This document shows, in pieces, positions 41,663-50,091 of a DNA stretch of 64,000 bases (its first letter is position 1; every line of letters begins with the position of its first letter). Location of the stretch: assembly GCF_003970915.1 (NCBI RefSeq), contig NZ_RXOF01000011.1, forward strand, positions 124,001 to 188,000, given 5' to 3'. Source of the stretch: Hymenobacter gummosus (GTDB lineage: Bacteria; Bacteroidota; Bacteroidia; Cytophagales; Hymenobacteraceae). Made by a program: the position numbers and the translations under genes. The notes beneath the pieces were generated by a model. That model saw only the letters and a list, made by a program, of their open reading frames with translations. It had not been told where the DNA came from and ran no database searches.

Positions 41663-43024
41663 ATGCCTTCGTTTCGTTTTCCGCACCCGCTGGTGCTCCT
41701 CGTTGGATTTATCCTGCTGGCCGTGGCCCTGAGCTACGTGCTGCCCGCCGGCCGCTTCGAGCGGCGCGAGGACGCGGTGACCAAGCGCGAAGTCGTCGTA
41801 CCCGGCTCCTACCACCGCGTACCGGCCACGCCCGTCTCGCCCCTGGATGCGCTGACGGCCATTCCGCGCGGCCTGCAGGACGCGGCCGACGTTATCTTCC
41901 TGGTGTTCCTGGCCGGCGGGGCCTTCACCGTGGTCGACCTCACCGGGGCGCTGCGCCGCGGCGTCGACTGGCTGCTGGAGAAGCTCAGCGGGCGCGAGGC
42001 GCTGGTCATCCCGGTGGTGGCGCTGCTGTTTGCCACCATGGGCGCGCTGGAAAACATGCAGGAGGAAATCGTGCCGCTGGTGCCGGTGCTGCTGGTGCTG
42101 ATGCGGCGCATGCGCTACCCGGTCATCGTGGCCGCCGCCGTGAGCATCGGCGCGGCGGCGGTGGGCGCGGCCTTCAGCCCGATGAACCCCTTCCAGGTGG
42201 GCATTGCCCAGAAGCTGGCCGGCCTGCCGCTGCTCTCGGGCCTGGGCTTCCGGCTGGTGTTCCTGGCCCTGGCCCTGCTCATCTGGATCGGCGGCACGCT
42301 GCGCTACGCCCTGCGCCACCGCGAAACCGCCCCGCTGGCCGTGGATGATGCCCAACTCGAAGCCGAGCACTCGGCCCAGGCCGGCGGCCACCGCCACGGG
42401 CTGGTACTGCTGCTGCTGCTGGTCACCTTCGTGGTTTTCGCCTACGGGGTGCTGCAGCTGAGCTGGGACTTCGGCCAGATGGCGGCGCTGTTCTTCGCCC
42501 TGGGCGTGGCCGCCGGCCTGGTGGGCGGGCTGGGCCTGACGGGCACCGCCGAGGGCTTTATTGCCGGCTTCAAGGACATTGCCTTTTCGGGCATGCTCAT
42601 CGGCTTTGCCCGGGCCATCTTCGTGGTGCTGGAACAGGGCCAGATTGTCGATACCATCGTCAACGGCCTCTCCGCGCCGCTGGCCGAGCTGCCGGTGGCG
42701 GCCTCGGCCCTGGGCATGCTGGGCGTGCACACGGCCCTGCACCTGCCGGTGCCCTCGGTGAGCGGCCAGGCCGTGCTGACCATGCCCATTCTCACCCCGC
42801 TGTCGGATCTGCTGGGCCTCTCGCGCCAGGTAACGGTGCTGGCCTACCAGTACGGGGCCGGCCTGTGCGAAATCATCACCCCCACCAACGGCGCCCTCAT
42901 GGCCATCGTGGCCGCCTGCGGGGTGCGTTTCGACCAGTGGTGGAAGTTTGTCTTCCCGCTCTACCTGCTGCTGCTGGCCCTGGCCGTGGTGGCCATCCTG
43001 GTCGGCATTGCCGTGGGCGTGTAA
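41663..43024 (+). CDS. YfcC-family (DcuC-like) membrane permease
   Basis: 453 residues with about 11-12 membrane helices. The YfcC pattern is visible: HPLVLLVGFILLAVALSYVL then PAGRFERREDAVTKREVVVP, the NMQEEIVPLVPVLLVLMRRM segment, AFSPMNPFQVGIAQKLAGLP, and late YQYGAGLCEIITPTNGALMA. The Pfam family is named after C4-dicarboxylate carriers, but YfcC-type proteins more probably move amino acids or small carboxylates; substrate unknown. Preceded by an exact promoter element and followed by a nested repeat that contains a strong hairpin which could terminate it. Confidence 0.88.
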   Translation: MPSFRFPHPLVLLVGFILLAVALSYVLPAGRFERREDAVTKREVVVPGSYHRVPATPVSPLDALTAIPRGLQDAADVIFLVFLAGGAFTVVDLTGALRRGVDWLLEKLSGREALVIPVVALLFATMGALENMQEEIVPLVPVLLVLMRRMRYPVIVAAAVSIGAAAVGAAFSPMNPFQVGIAQKLAGLPLLSGLGFRLVFLALALLIWIGGTLRYALRHRETAPLAVDDAQLEAEHSAQAGGHRHGLVLLLLLVTFVVFAYGVLQLSWDFGQMAALFFALGVAAGLVGGLGLTGTAEGFIAGFKDIAFSGMLIGFARAIFVVLEQGQIVDTIVNGLSAPLAELPVAASALGMLGVHTALHLPVPSVSGQAVLTMPILTPLSDLLGLSRQVTVLAYQYGAGLCEIITPTNGALMAIVAACGVRFDQWWKFVFPLYLLLLALAVVAILVGIAVGV

Positions 43025-43056
43025 GTGGCAATGATTGAATGATCGAATGATTGATT

Positions 43057-43276
43057 GAACGTCATCCTGAGGCGCAGCCGAAGGACCTTCCTCTAGCCCC
43101 GCACCGCCGCTGCCTACGAAGCGCAAACGCTAATCAGCCAGAACTATAAAGCGCAGCCACCAACGTCAGGGCGTTGGTGGCTGCGCTTTATCGTTGCTGA
43201 AATAACGTCAGCGCATTGGCTTCAGCGTTGGTGCAGGGTATGAGGAAGGTCCTTCGCTAAGGCTCAGGATGACGTT
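43057..43276. repeat. Nested inverted repeat GAACGTCATCCTGAG family, copy 1
   Basis: Outer arms 43057-43093 and ~43240-43276 (GTCATCCTGAG ... GAAGGACCTTCCTC). Inside is a 20-bp-arm hairpin (43147-43192) with ATAAAGCGCAGCCACCAACG. Copy 2 is at 57714-57975. Confidence 0.9.
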
Positions 43277-43298
43277 CTTTCACTCCGTCACTCCCTCA

Positions 43299-43682
43299 CT
43301 ACCCCGCCCGCAGCTCGTCGGCTTCGTAGATGCGGGGCACTTTCTTTTTGCGGGCTACCACTTGGTAGCGCGCCCGGTAGTGCCGCTCGTCCCACATGAT
43401 GTCGGACACGAGGCCGCGCACCCGGGGCTGCCCGGGCTCCAGCTCGACGGCCTCCACCAAGTCGCCGAAGCCGAACGGGGGGCGCGGCACGGGCCGAAAC
43501 AGCTCGGGGCGCACCAGAAACTGCTTTTCGTCGTAGCGCAGCGTAATCCAGTCCTCGTCCTCGGCAATCTTCTCGAAGACTTTATCGATGGGCTCCACCC
43601 ACTCGAAGGAGCGGCGGTTGGCCGGGTGCAGGTAGGAATAGCCGTAATCGGGGGTCCAGCCATACAGGCCGTACTCAAGCAT
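43299..43682 (-). CDS. Conserved hypothetical protein
   Basis: 127 residues from ATG 43682 (MLEYGLYGWTPDYGYSYLHP). Later segments are WITLRYDEKQFLVRPELFRP and FGFGDLVEAVELEPGQPRVR, suggesting an all-beta, SH3-like small domain with a C-terminal basic strand (YQVVARKKKVP). Cytosolic. I believe relatives exist as uncharacterised Bacteroidota proteins, but I cannot name the family with confidence. Promoter TACTTTTG lies at 43765-43772. Confidence 0.7.
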   Translation of the reverse strand: MLEYGLYGWTPDYGYSYLHPANRRSFEWVEPIDKVFEKIAEDEDWITLRYDEKQFLVRPELFRPVPRPPFGFGDLVEAVELEPGQPRVRGLVSDIMWDERHYRARYQVVARKKKVPRIYEADELRAG

Positions 43683-44070
43683 CGGACGGGGCACGAAACG
43701 CGGAATTTAGGGTGTGAGGTAGACCAATAAAACATCGGCCCGGCGCCGGGGGTTCGGCGGGCGGCAAAAGTAGCAAGGTCCAATTCGCGGCGCCCGGTAG
43801 CCGCAGCAGCATTATTCCGGGCCGGTCCGCACGAACCGCTTTGGGCGCGCCGGCGGCCCCCATGCCGGGTCCCGGCAAATTGCACAGTACGGCTTTACTC
43901 CGTCAGGCAGAAGTGCTAACCAGCCGCCCGGGCCTGCGCAGCCGCCACCGAATCCGGCACCCGAAATCCGTATTTATCGGGCCAACGGCGCGAGCCGCTG
44001 GCCGTTGAAGAGCACTCGTGCCAGCTCCCAAATAAGCTGAACGATAGGACCTTTAGCTGCCAGCCAAGCC
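43683..44070. other. Divergent intergenic region, 388 bp
   Basis: Contains an exact TACTTTTG (minus, 43765-43772) for the 43299-43682 gene, giving a leader of ~75 nt. I see no gene or repeat element in the remainder; small frames here are Arg/Pro-rich and unlikely. Confidence 0.5.
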
Positions 44071-44784
44071 ATGAAACCCGAAGATATCCACCTCTGGGAC
44101 CTGAAACGCATTCTGCTCGGCCAGGCCCCGGGCGAGTTTATGCTGGAAGTGCTCATCCGCTCCCTCATCATGTTTGTGGCGCTGCTCATCGTGTTCCGGC
44201 TGCTGGGCAAGCGCATGAACGCCCAGCTCACCGTGACGGAAATGGGCGTGATGATTACGCTCGGGGCCATCATTGCCGTGCCCGCCCAGATTCCCGACCG
44301 CGGCCTCGTGGTGGGCCTGGCGGCCCTGCTCACCGCCCTGGCGCTGCAGCGCGGCCTCAACTACTGGGCCGTGCACCGGCGCCCCGTGGAAGTCACCCTG
44401 CACGGCGACGCGACCCTGCTCGTCAAGGACGGGGTGCTGCAAACCGAGGAGCTGACCCGGGCTAATATCTCGCACGAGCAGCTGTTTGCCCAGCTCCGCG
44501 CCCACGACGTGCTGCACCTGGGCCAGGTGCGGCGCGTGTACCAGGAGGGCGGCGGGCACTTCAGCGTCTTTCACCTCCCCCAGCCCCGGCCCGGTCTGAG
44601 CGTGCTGCCGCTCAAAGACCAGAAGCTGCACGGCGAGGAGGCCCGCGCCGAAGGCCTGCAGGCCTGCCTGCGCTGCGCCACCGTGGTCGACGCGCCCGCC
44701 GCCCAGCGCCCCTGCCCCACCTGCGGCCAGCAAGAGTGGACCTACGCCGTGCCGGCCGAAGAGCAGGCCGTGGCCAAAGTCTGA
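44071..44784 (+). CDS. DUF421 (YetF-like) membrane protein with C-terminal zinc ribbon, copy A
   Basis: 237 residues. Three membrane helices (~24-100) followed by the cytosolic DUF421 domain: LGKRMNAQLTVTEMGVMITL, PVEVTLHGDATLLVKDGVLQ, LTRANISHEQLFAQLRAHDV. Typical YetF proteins end near here; this one adds a four-cysteine ribbon (ACLRCATVV and CPTCGQQEWTY). Function of the family is unknown; a role in membrane stress is suggested for Bacillus homologues. Followed 38 bp later by a paralogue. Confidence 0.9.
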   Translation: MKPEDIHLWDLKRILLGQAPGEFMLEVLIRSLIMFVALLIVFRLLGKRMNAQLTVTEMGVMITLGAIIAVPAQIPDRGLVVGLAALLTALALQRGLNYWAVHRRPVEVTLHGDATLLVKDGVLQTEELTRANISHEQLFAQLRAHDVLHLGQVRRVYQEGGGHFSVFHLPQPRPGLSVLPLKDQKLHGEEARAEGLQACLRCATVVDAPAAQRPCPTCGQQEWTYAVPAEEQAVAKV

Positions 44785-44821
44785 CCGGCCCGCTTTTTCC
44801 ACCGCTTAGCCCCGCCCCGCC

Positions 44822-45526
44822 GTGAAACCCGAAGACATTCACCTGACCGATTACATGCGCATCATCCTGGGGCAGGTGCCCTGGAGCTTCGTGCTCGAAG
44901 CGGTGCTGCGCATGGTGTTTCTCTACCTGCTGCTCATCGTTTCCATGCGCCTGATGGGCAAACGCATGGCCGGCATGCTCAGCCGCATCGAAATGGCGGG
45001 CATGGTCACGCTGGCCGCCGCCATCGGCGTGCCCCTGCTGGCTCCCGACCGCGGCCTGTTGCCGGCCGTCATCATTGCGGCGGTGGCAGTGCTTATTCAG
45101 CGCCTCATTGCCCGCCTGGGCGTCGACCACAAGGAGCTGGAGCAGGCCACCCAGGGCGACATCGGCATCGTGGTGGCCGACGGGCGCCTGCACTACCCGG
45201 ACATGGAAAAAGCCGTGCTGTCGAAGGAGCGGCTGTTTGCCGAGCTGCGCTTTTCGGGTATCGACAACCTGGGGAAAATCAAGCGCGCCTACATGGAAGC
45301 CAACGGCAGCTTCACCATCCTCAAGGCCACTGAGCCTAAGCCGGGCCTGACGCTGATTCCGAGCTGGGACGAGGATTTCCTCAACGCCCAGCCCAAGGCC
45401 CCCGACACCTACGCCTGCTGCCACTGCGGCTTCGTGCGGCGCAGCGTCGGCCACGAGCCCAACACCCGCTGCGACGCCTGCGGCCACAAGGAATGGACGC
45501 CGGCCGTGCTCTGCGAGGAGGAATAG
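44822..45526 (+). CDS. DUF421 (YetF-like) membrane protein with C-terminal zinc ribbon, copy B
   Basis: 234 residues from a GTG (the codon lines up with the ATG of copy A: MKPEDIHL in both). Same layout: three helices, DUF421 domain (LEQATQGDIGIVVADGRLHY, LSKERLFAELRFSGIDNLGK) and a C-terminal ribbon with CCHCGFVRR and CDACGHKEWTP. The pair arose by tandem duplication, since both share the N-terminal KPEDIHL and KEWT/QEWT endings, but they have diverged widely. They may form a heteromer. Confidence 0.88.
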   Translation: MKPEDIHLTDYMRIILGQVPWSFVLEAVLRMVFLYLLLIVSMRLMGKRMAGMLSRIEMAGMVTLAAAIGVPLLAPDRGLLPAVIIAAVAVLIQRLIARLGVDHKELEQATQGDIGIVVADGRLHYPDMEKAVLSKERLFAELRFSGIDNLGKIKRAYMEANGSFTILKATEPKPGLTLIPSWDEDFLNAQPKAPDTYACCHCGFVRRSVGHEPNTRCDACGHKEWTPAVLCEEE

Positions 45527-45539
45527 ATGAGTAGATGTT

Positions 45540-45597
45540 GAACGTCATGTCGAGCTTGTCGAGACATCTCGCGTGCTGACTCCTGATAGTAAACCCT
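45540..45597 (+). repeat. Solo GTCATGTCGAG element
   Basis: AACGTCATGTCGAGCTTGTC then GAGACATCTCGCGTGCTGAC, matching the inner elements at 1588 and 11818 but without the outer CCCCTCCTCAG arms. Starts 14 bp after the stop of DUF421 copy B. Confidence 0.8.
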
Positions 45598-45687
45598 ACT
45601 CCGCGGACAAGGCCCCGGGTTTTCCCCCGCCCGTTCTCAAACCGCCAATGCCCGGGCCGAATCAATAAATGCTTCGCCCCAACCGGC

Positions 45688-45870
45688 CAAACCTTCGCCT
45701 CACTCGTCCAAACCTTCGCCTCGATGTCTCAAACCTAAGTTCCGGTCGTCCAAACCTTCGCCCCGGTCATCCAAACCTATGTCACGCCCCTTCAAACCTT
45801 CGCCTCGATCATTCAAACCTATGTCACGGGCTTCCAAACCTTCGCCCCGGTCGTCCAAACCTATGTCACA
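45688..45870. repeat. Nine-unit 21-bp tandem array with CAAACCT core
   Basis: CAAACCT recurs at 45688, 45709, 45730, 45751, 45772, 45793, 45814, 45835 and 45856, exactly 21 bp apart. Units at 45730, 45772, 45814 and 45856 continue with A (minus strand TAGGTTTG, an exact TAnnTTTG match); the other five continue TCGCC. From the third unit on the two types alternate, giving a 42-bp higher-order period. It lies 190 bp upstream of the branching-type enzyme gene. Confidence 0.92.
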
Positions 45871-46061
45871 CTTTTTTCCCGCCAGCAAATCACCCCTTCC
45901 CGGCTCAGCACCGGACCAGCTCCAACGGTAGAGTTGGCGTAGCCCGAAGTCCCGCCCTCCGGCGCCCCGCCCGTGCTTCCCCGGCCGTAACCGCCGCCGG
46001 CACAACCCAAACTCGACAAAAGCAGTTAGTGCGAACTGATTCGCCGCATACTGCTTTTCTC

Positions 46062-47918
46062 ATGCCTAGCACTTCAACTCCCGAAAAACCCCGCCGCGCT
46101 ACCGCCGCGCCGGCCAAATCCGTGGCTGCCCTGCCCGCTGGAATGGGCGCCATTCTGCACGAAAACGGCGTGGCCTTCCGCGTGTGGGCTCCGCACGCCC
46201 AGGCCGTGGCCGTGGTCGGCCCCTTCAACGACTGGAACCCCGAAGCCCACCCGCTGCAGCACGAAGCCGACGGCTACTGGGCCGCCGACGTGCCCGGCCT
46301 CAAAGCCGGCACCGAGTACAAATTCTGGCTGAAAGCCGAATCCGGTGCCGAGCTGACCCGCAACGACCCCTACGCCCGCGAAGTCACCCACTCGGCCGGC
46401 AACTCCGTGGTGCACGACCCCAACTTCGACTGGGGCGACGACCATTTCCAGATGCCCGCCTGGAACGAGCTGGTGGTGTACGAGCTGCACGTGGGCACCT
46501 TCTTCCGCCCCGACCCCTCGCGCCCCGGCTCCTTCCGCGACGCCATCGAGAAGCTGGACTACCTCAAGAACCTGGGCGTGAATGCCGTCGAAATCATGCC
46601 GGCCACCGAGTTTCCGGGCTCCATGTCCTGGGGCTACAATCCCGCCCACCCCTACGCCATCGAAACCGACTACGGCGGACCGCTGGCATTCAAGGAGTTT
46701 ATCCGGGCCGCCCACCAGCACGGCATTGCCGTGATTCTGGACGTGGTTTACAACCACTTCGGCCCCGGCGACCTGGATTTGTGGCAGTTCGACGGCTGGC
46801 AGGAAAACGACGGCGGCGGTATCTACTTCTACAACGACTGGCGCGCCGAAACGCCCTGGGGCCACAACCGCCCCGACTACGGCCGCCCCGAAGTGCGCCA
46901 GTACATCCGCGACAACGCCCTGCTCTGGCTGGAAGAATACCGCGTCGACGGCCTGCGCGCCGATGCCATTGCCCACATCCGCAACGTGGACGGCACCAAC
47001 GACCCCAGCCGCGACCTGCCCGACGGCTGGAGCCTGATGAAGTGGATCAACGAGGAAGTGCACGCCCGCATGCCCTGGAAAATCACCATTGCGGAGGATT
47101 TGCTCGGCAACGACTACATCACCAAAACGCCCGGTGAAGGCGGCCAGGGCTTCTCCACCCAGTGGTGCTCGGGCTTCGTGTACCCCGTCCGCGACGCGCT
47201 GGTGACGCCCAACGACGAGGACCGCAGCATGCCCGCCGTGGCCGCCGCCCTCACCCGCATCTACAACGGCGACGCGTTTCAGCGGGTGGTCTACACCGAG
47301 TCGCACGACGAGGTGGCCAACGGCAAGGCCCGCGTGACCGAGGAAATCATGCCCGGCAACGCGGCTTCCTGGTTCCCGAAGAAACGCTCCACCCTGGGCG
47401 CCGGCCTGGTTTTCACCGCCCCCGGCATTCCGATGATTTTCCAGGGCCAGCCCATGCTCGCCGACGGCTCTTTCTCCGACGACCAGCCCCTGGACTGGAG
47501 CCGCGAGGAGCAGTTCAGCGGCCTGGTGCACCTGTACCGCGACCTGATTGCCCTGCGCCGCAACCAGCGCGGCACCACCCGCGGCCTGCTCGGCCAGCAC
47601 ATCGAGGTGTTCCACATCAACGACGAGGACAAGGTGCTGGCCTTCCGCCGCTGGGACCAGGGCGGCCCCGCCGACGATACCATCGTCGTCTGCAACTTCG
47701 CCGACCGCGGCCACGACGCCTACACCATCGGCCTGCCCGCCGGCGGCCACTGGCACGTGCGCTTCAACTCCGACTGGGCCGGCTACGACGAGGAGTTCGG
47801 CAACTTCGAGAGCGTGGACACCCGGGCCGAGGAAGCCAGCTACGACGGCCAGCCCTTCGCCGCCGCCTTCGGCCTGGCGCCCTACTCGGTGCTGATTATT
47901 TCCCAGGACCCGAGCTGA
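46062..47918 (+). CDS. GH13 branching-type enzyme with N-terminal CBM48
   Basis: 618 residues from ATG 46062. CBM48/E-set domain ~30-110 (GVAFRVWAPHAQAVAVVGPF, NDWNPEAHPLQ), then the GH13 barrel: EIMPATEFPGSMSWGYNP, VILDVVYNHFGP, nucleophile Asp301 in VDGLRADAIAHI, acid/base Glu345 in TIAEDLLG, and Asp416 in TESHDEV. The all-beta C-terminal domain starts around 520. Best fit is 1,4-alpha-glucan branching enzyme (GlgB group) given the glycogen synthase next door, though maltooligosyltrehalose trehalohydrolase-like enzymes share the layout. The frame is open 131 codons upstream into the tandem array, which is not coding. Confidence 0.85.
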   Translation: MPSTSTPEKPRRATAAPAKSVAALPAGMGAILHENGVAFRVWAPHAQAVAVVGPFNDWNPEAHPLQHEADGYWAADVPGLKAGTEYKFWLKAESGAELTRNDPYAREVTHSAGNSVVHDPNFDWGDDHFQMPAWNELVVYELHVGTFFRPDPSRPGSFRDAIEKLDYLKNLGVNAVEIMPATEFPGSMSWGYNPAHPYAIETDYGGPLAFKEFIRAAHQHGIAVILDVVYNHFGPGDLDLWQFDGWQENDGGGIYFYNDWRAETPWGHNRPDYGRPEVRQYIRDNALLWLEEYRVDGLRADAIAHIRNVDGTNDPSRDLPDGWSLMKWINEEVHARMPWKITIAEDLLGNDYITKTPGEGGQGFSTQWCSGFVYPVRDALVTPNDEDRSMPAVAAALTRIYNGDAFQRVVYTESHDEVANGKARVTEEIMPGNAASWFPKKRSTLGAGLVFTAPGIPMIFQGQPMLADGSFSDDQPLDWSREEQFSGLVHLYRDLIALRRNQRGTTRGLLGQHIEVFHINDEDKVLAFRRWDQGGPADDTIVVCNFADRGHDAYTIGLPAGGHWHVRFNSDWAGYDEEFGNFESVDTRAEEASYDGQPFAAAFGLAPYSVLIISQDPS

Positions 47919-47928
47919 CGAGTTTGCT

Positions 47929-48022
47929 CGCAGAGGTTCGCAGAAGATTACGCAGAGGTACGCAGAGGACGTTCTAGAACAGCTCTGCGTACCTCTGCGC
48001 TTTTCCTCCGCGCACCTCTGCG
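47929..48022. repeat. CGCAGAGGTACGCAGAG inverted repeat
   Basis: A 17-bp core CGCAGAGGTACGCAGAG (47951-47967) is inverted at 47983-47999, with further degenerate CGCAGAGG units outside it on both sides. It occupies nearly all of the gap between the two glycogen genes and may attenuate transcription between them. Confidence 0.8.
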
Positions 48023-48073
48023 GGAAATGCCGCCCGCGCCTCTATCTTGCCGCAACACCCGCCTTCACGAAGA

Positions 48074-49918
48074 ATGCAGTTCCCCGCACCCACGCCCGAA
48101 ACCGTTGCCCCGAACGCCCTGCTGCTGGAAATAGCCTGGGAAGTGTGCAATCAGGTGGGCGGCATCTACACCGTTATCCGCTCCAAAGTACCCGCCACCG
48201 TCGACGTGTGGGCCGACCGGTACTGCCTGCTCGGGCCCTACTTTCCGCAGCAGGCCCAGGTGGAGTTTGAGCCCCTCTCCGACACCCAGCTGGCCGCCGC
48301 CTACCACGACCCCGTCGCCCGCGCTGTGCGCCAGCTGCGCCAGCAGGGTGTGGAGGTGCACTACGGCCACTGGCTGGTCACCGGCAAGCCCCGCGTGGTG
48401 CTGATTTCGCCCTTCCAGGCCTACAACCAGCTGGGCCAGATCAAGGCCGACCTGTGGAACCACCACCACATTCCGTCCCAGGAGCACGACGATTTGCTGC
48501 ACCAGGTCACGGCCTTCGGGCACCTGGCCACGCGCTTTATCCAGCTGTTCGAAGCCGAAGCTACCACCGCCGGCCACCGCATCATTGCCCACTTCCACGA
48601 GTGGATGACGGGCACCGCCATTCCGGCCCTGCGCCATCAGCAAACCACGGCCAAGCTCGTTTTCACGACCCACGCCACCCTGCTCGGCCGCTACCTGGCC
48701 ATGAACGACCCCAACTTCTACGACCACCTGCTGTACGTGGACTGGGAGCGGGAAGCCAAGCACTTCAACATCGAAACGGCGGTGAAGATGGAGCGGGCGG
48801 CGGCGCACGGCTCCCACGTCTTCACCACCGTGTCGGAGCTGACGGTGCGGGAGTGCATCTACCTGCTCGACCGGATTCCGGACGCGGTGCTGCCCAACGG
48901 GCTGAACATCGAGCGGTTTGTGGCCCTGCACGAGTTTCAGAACCTGCACCAGCTCTACAAGTCGAAGATTCACGAGTTCGTGATGGCGCACTTCTTCCAG
49001 TCGTACTCCTTCGACCTGGACAAGACCATCTACTTCTTCACCTCCGGCCGCTACGAGTACCACAACAAGGGCTTCGACCTGACGCTGGAAGCCTGCGCCC
49101 GCCTGAATTACCGCATCCAGCAGAGCGGGCTCGAAGGCCAGGTCGTCCTGTTCATGATTACCAAGCGGCCCTACCACAGCATCAACGCCGAGGTGCTCCA
49201 AAGCCGGGCCATGCTCGACGAGGTGCAGGACACCTGCAAGGCCATCGAGCAGCAGGTGGGCGAAAAGCTGTTCTACCAGGCCGCCAGCTCCACCGATTAC
49301 CAGCTGCCCAACCTCACCAGCCTCGTCGACGACTACTGGAAGCTGCGCTACCGCCGCGCCCTGCAAAGCTGGAAAACCTCCCGCCTGCCCCCGGTCATTA
49401 CCCACAACCTGGTCGACGACGCCAACGACGACATCCTGGGCTTCGTGCGCCGGGCCAACCTGGTGAACAACCGCCACGACCGGGTCAAAATCGTCTACCA
49501 CCCCGATTTCGTCTCCACCACCTCCCCGCTGTTCGGCATGGAGTACGGGCAGTTCGTGCGCGGCTGCCACCTGGGCATCTTCCCCAGCTACTACGAGCCC
49601 TGGGGCTACACCCCGCTCGAATGCGTGGCCCGCGGCGTACCGGCCGTAACCTCCGACCTCTCCGGCTTCGGCGACTACGTGCAGCAGCACGTGCCCGACC
49701 ACGAGCAGAAGGGCATCTTCGTGGTGCGCCGCAAGGAGCGCAGCTTCGACGAAGCCGCCGAGGAGCTGACCGACATGCTCTGGCGCTTCGTGATGCTCAA
49801 CCGCCGCGAACGAATTGCCCAGCGCAACCAGGTGGAAAGCGCCTCCGGCCAGTTCGACTGGCACCAGCTCCGCCAGTACTACGACCGCGCCTACGAGCTG
49901 GCCCTGGAGCGGGAGTAA
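48074..49918 (+). CDS. Glycogen synthase, GT3 (eukaryotic/Bacteroidota) type
   Basis: 614 residues from ATG 48074. GT3 features: LEIAWEVCNQVGGIYTVIRS at the N-terminus (donor loop with the KVGG-like VGG), FHEWMTGTAIPALRHQ, FTTHATLLGRYLAM, TVSELTVRECIYLL, PNGLNIERF, and the acceptor-site EPWGYTPLE with Glu508 and Glu516 as the E-x7-E pair. Unlike GlgA (GT5), GT3 enzymes use UDP-glucose and in Bacteroidota are often unregulated by phosphorylation. It pairs with the upstream GH13 enzyme for glycogen formation. TATCTTG at 48043-48049 may be its own promoter. Confidence 0.93.
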   Translation: MQFPAPTPETVAPNALLLEIAWEVCNQVGGIYTVIRSKVPATVDVWADRYCLLGPYFPQQAQVEFEPLSDTQLAAAYHDPVARAVRQLRQQGVEVHYGHWLVTGKPRVVLISPFQAYNQLGQIKADLWNHHHIPSQEHDDLLHQVTAFGHLATRFIQLFEAEATTAGHRIIAHFHEWMTGTAIPALRHQQTTAKLVFTTHATLLGRYLAMNDPNFYDHLLYVDWEREAKHFNIETAVKMERAAAHGSHVFTTVSELTVRECIYLLDRIPDAVLPNGLNIERFVALHEFQNLHQLYKSKIHEFVMAHFFQSYSFDLDKTIYFFTSGRYEYHNKGFDLTLEACARLNYRIQQSGLEGQVVLFMITKRPYHSINAEVLQSRAMLDEVQDTCKAIEQQVGEKLFYQAASSTDYQLPNLTSLVDDYWKLRYRRALQSWKTSRLPPVITHNLVDDANDDILGFVRRANLVNNRHDRVKIVYHPDFVSTTSPLFGMEYGQFVRGCHLGIFPSYYEPWGYTPLECVARGVPAVTSDLSGFGDYVQQHVPDHEQKGIFVVRRKERSFDEAAEELTDMLWRFVMLNRRERIAQRNQVESASGQFDWHQLRQYYDRAYELALERE

Positions 49919-49944
49919 TCGAAGGCCGTTTACACGGAGAAGCC

Positions 49945-50059
49945 CGTCATTCAGAGCGTAGCGAAGAATCTCGCGTGCTGATGCCAGATAGTAAATCACC
50001 GTTGAATGATTACTATCCCACGTCAGCACGCGAGATTCTTCGCTGCGCTCTGAATGACG
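49945..50059. repeat. Inverted repeat CGTCATTCAGAGCG family
   Basis: Arms of ~37 bp (49945-49981 and ~50022-50059): CGTCATTCAGAGCG, TAGCGAAGAATCTCGCGTGC, then TGA. The TCTCGCGTGCTGA part is shared with the GTCATGTCGAG family. It ends 33 bp before the next gene's ATG. Confidence 0.88.
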
Positions 50060-50091
50060 TTTATTTATCAGACTTTTATCTTCTCTATCCG

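Noticed and set aside
41483-43126. 547-codon minus frame across the YfcC-family permease
   Set aside because: Antisense shadow rich in His/Gln/Gly; the permease helices on the plus strand are unambiguous.
45688-45870. CRISPR interpretation of the 21-bp array
   Set aside because: Units are contiguous with no unique spacers of 30-40 bp and only a 7-bp invariant core.
48454-50091. Alternative plus frame within the glycogen synthase, open into the 50092 gene
   Set aside because: Arg/Pro/Ala-rich read of the GT3 gene in the wrong frame; only the part from ATG 50092 is protein-like.
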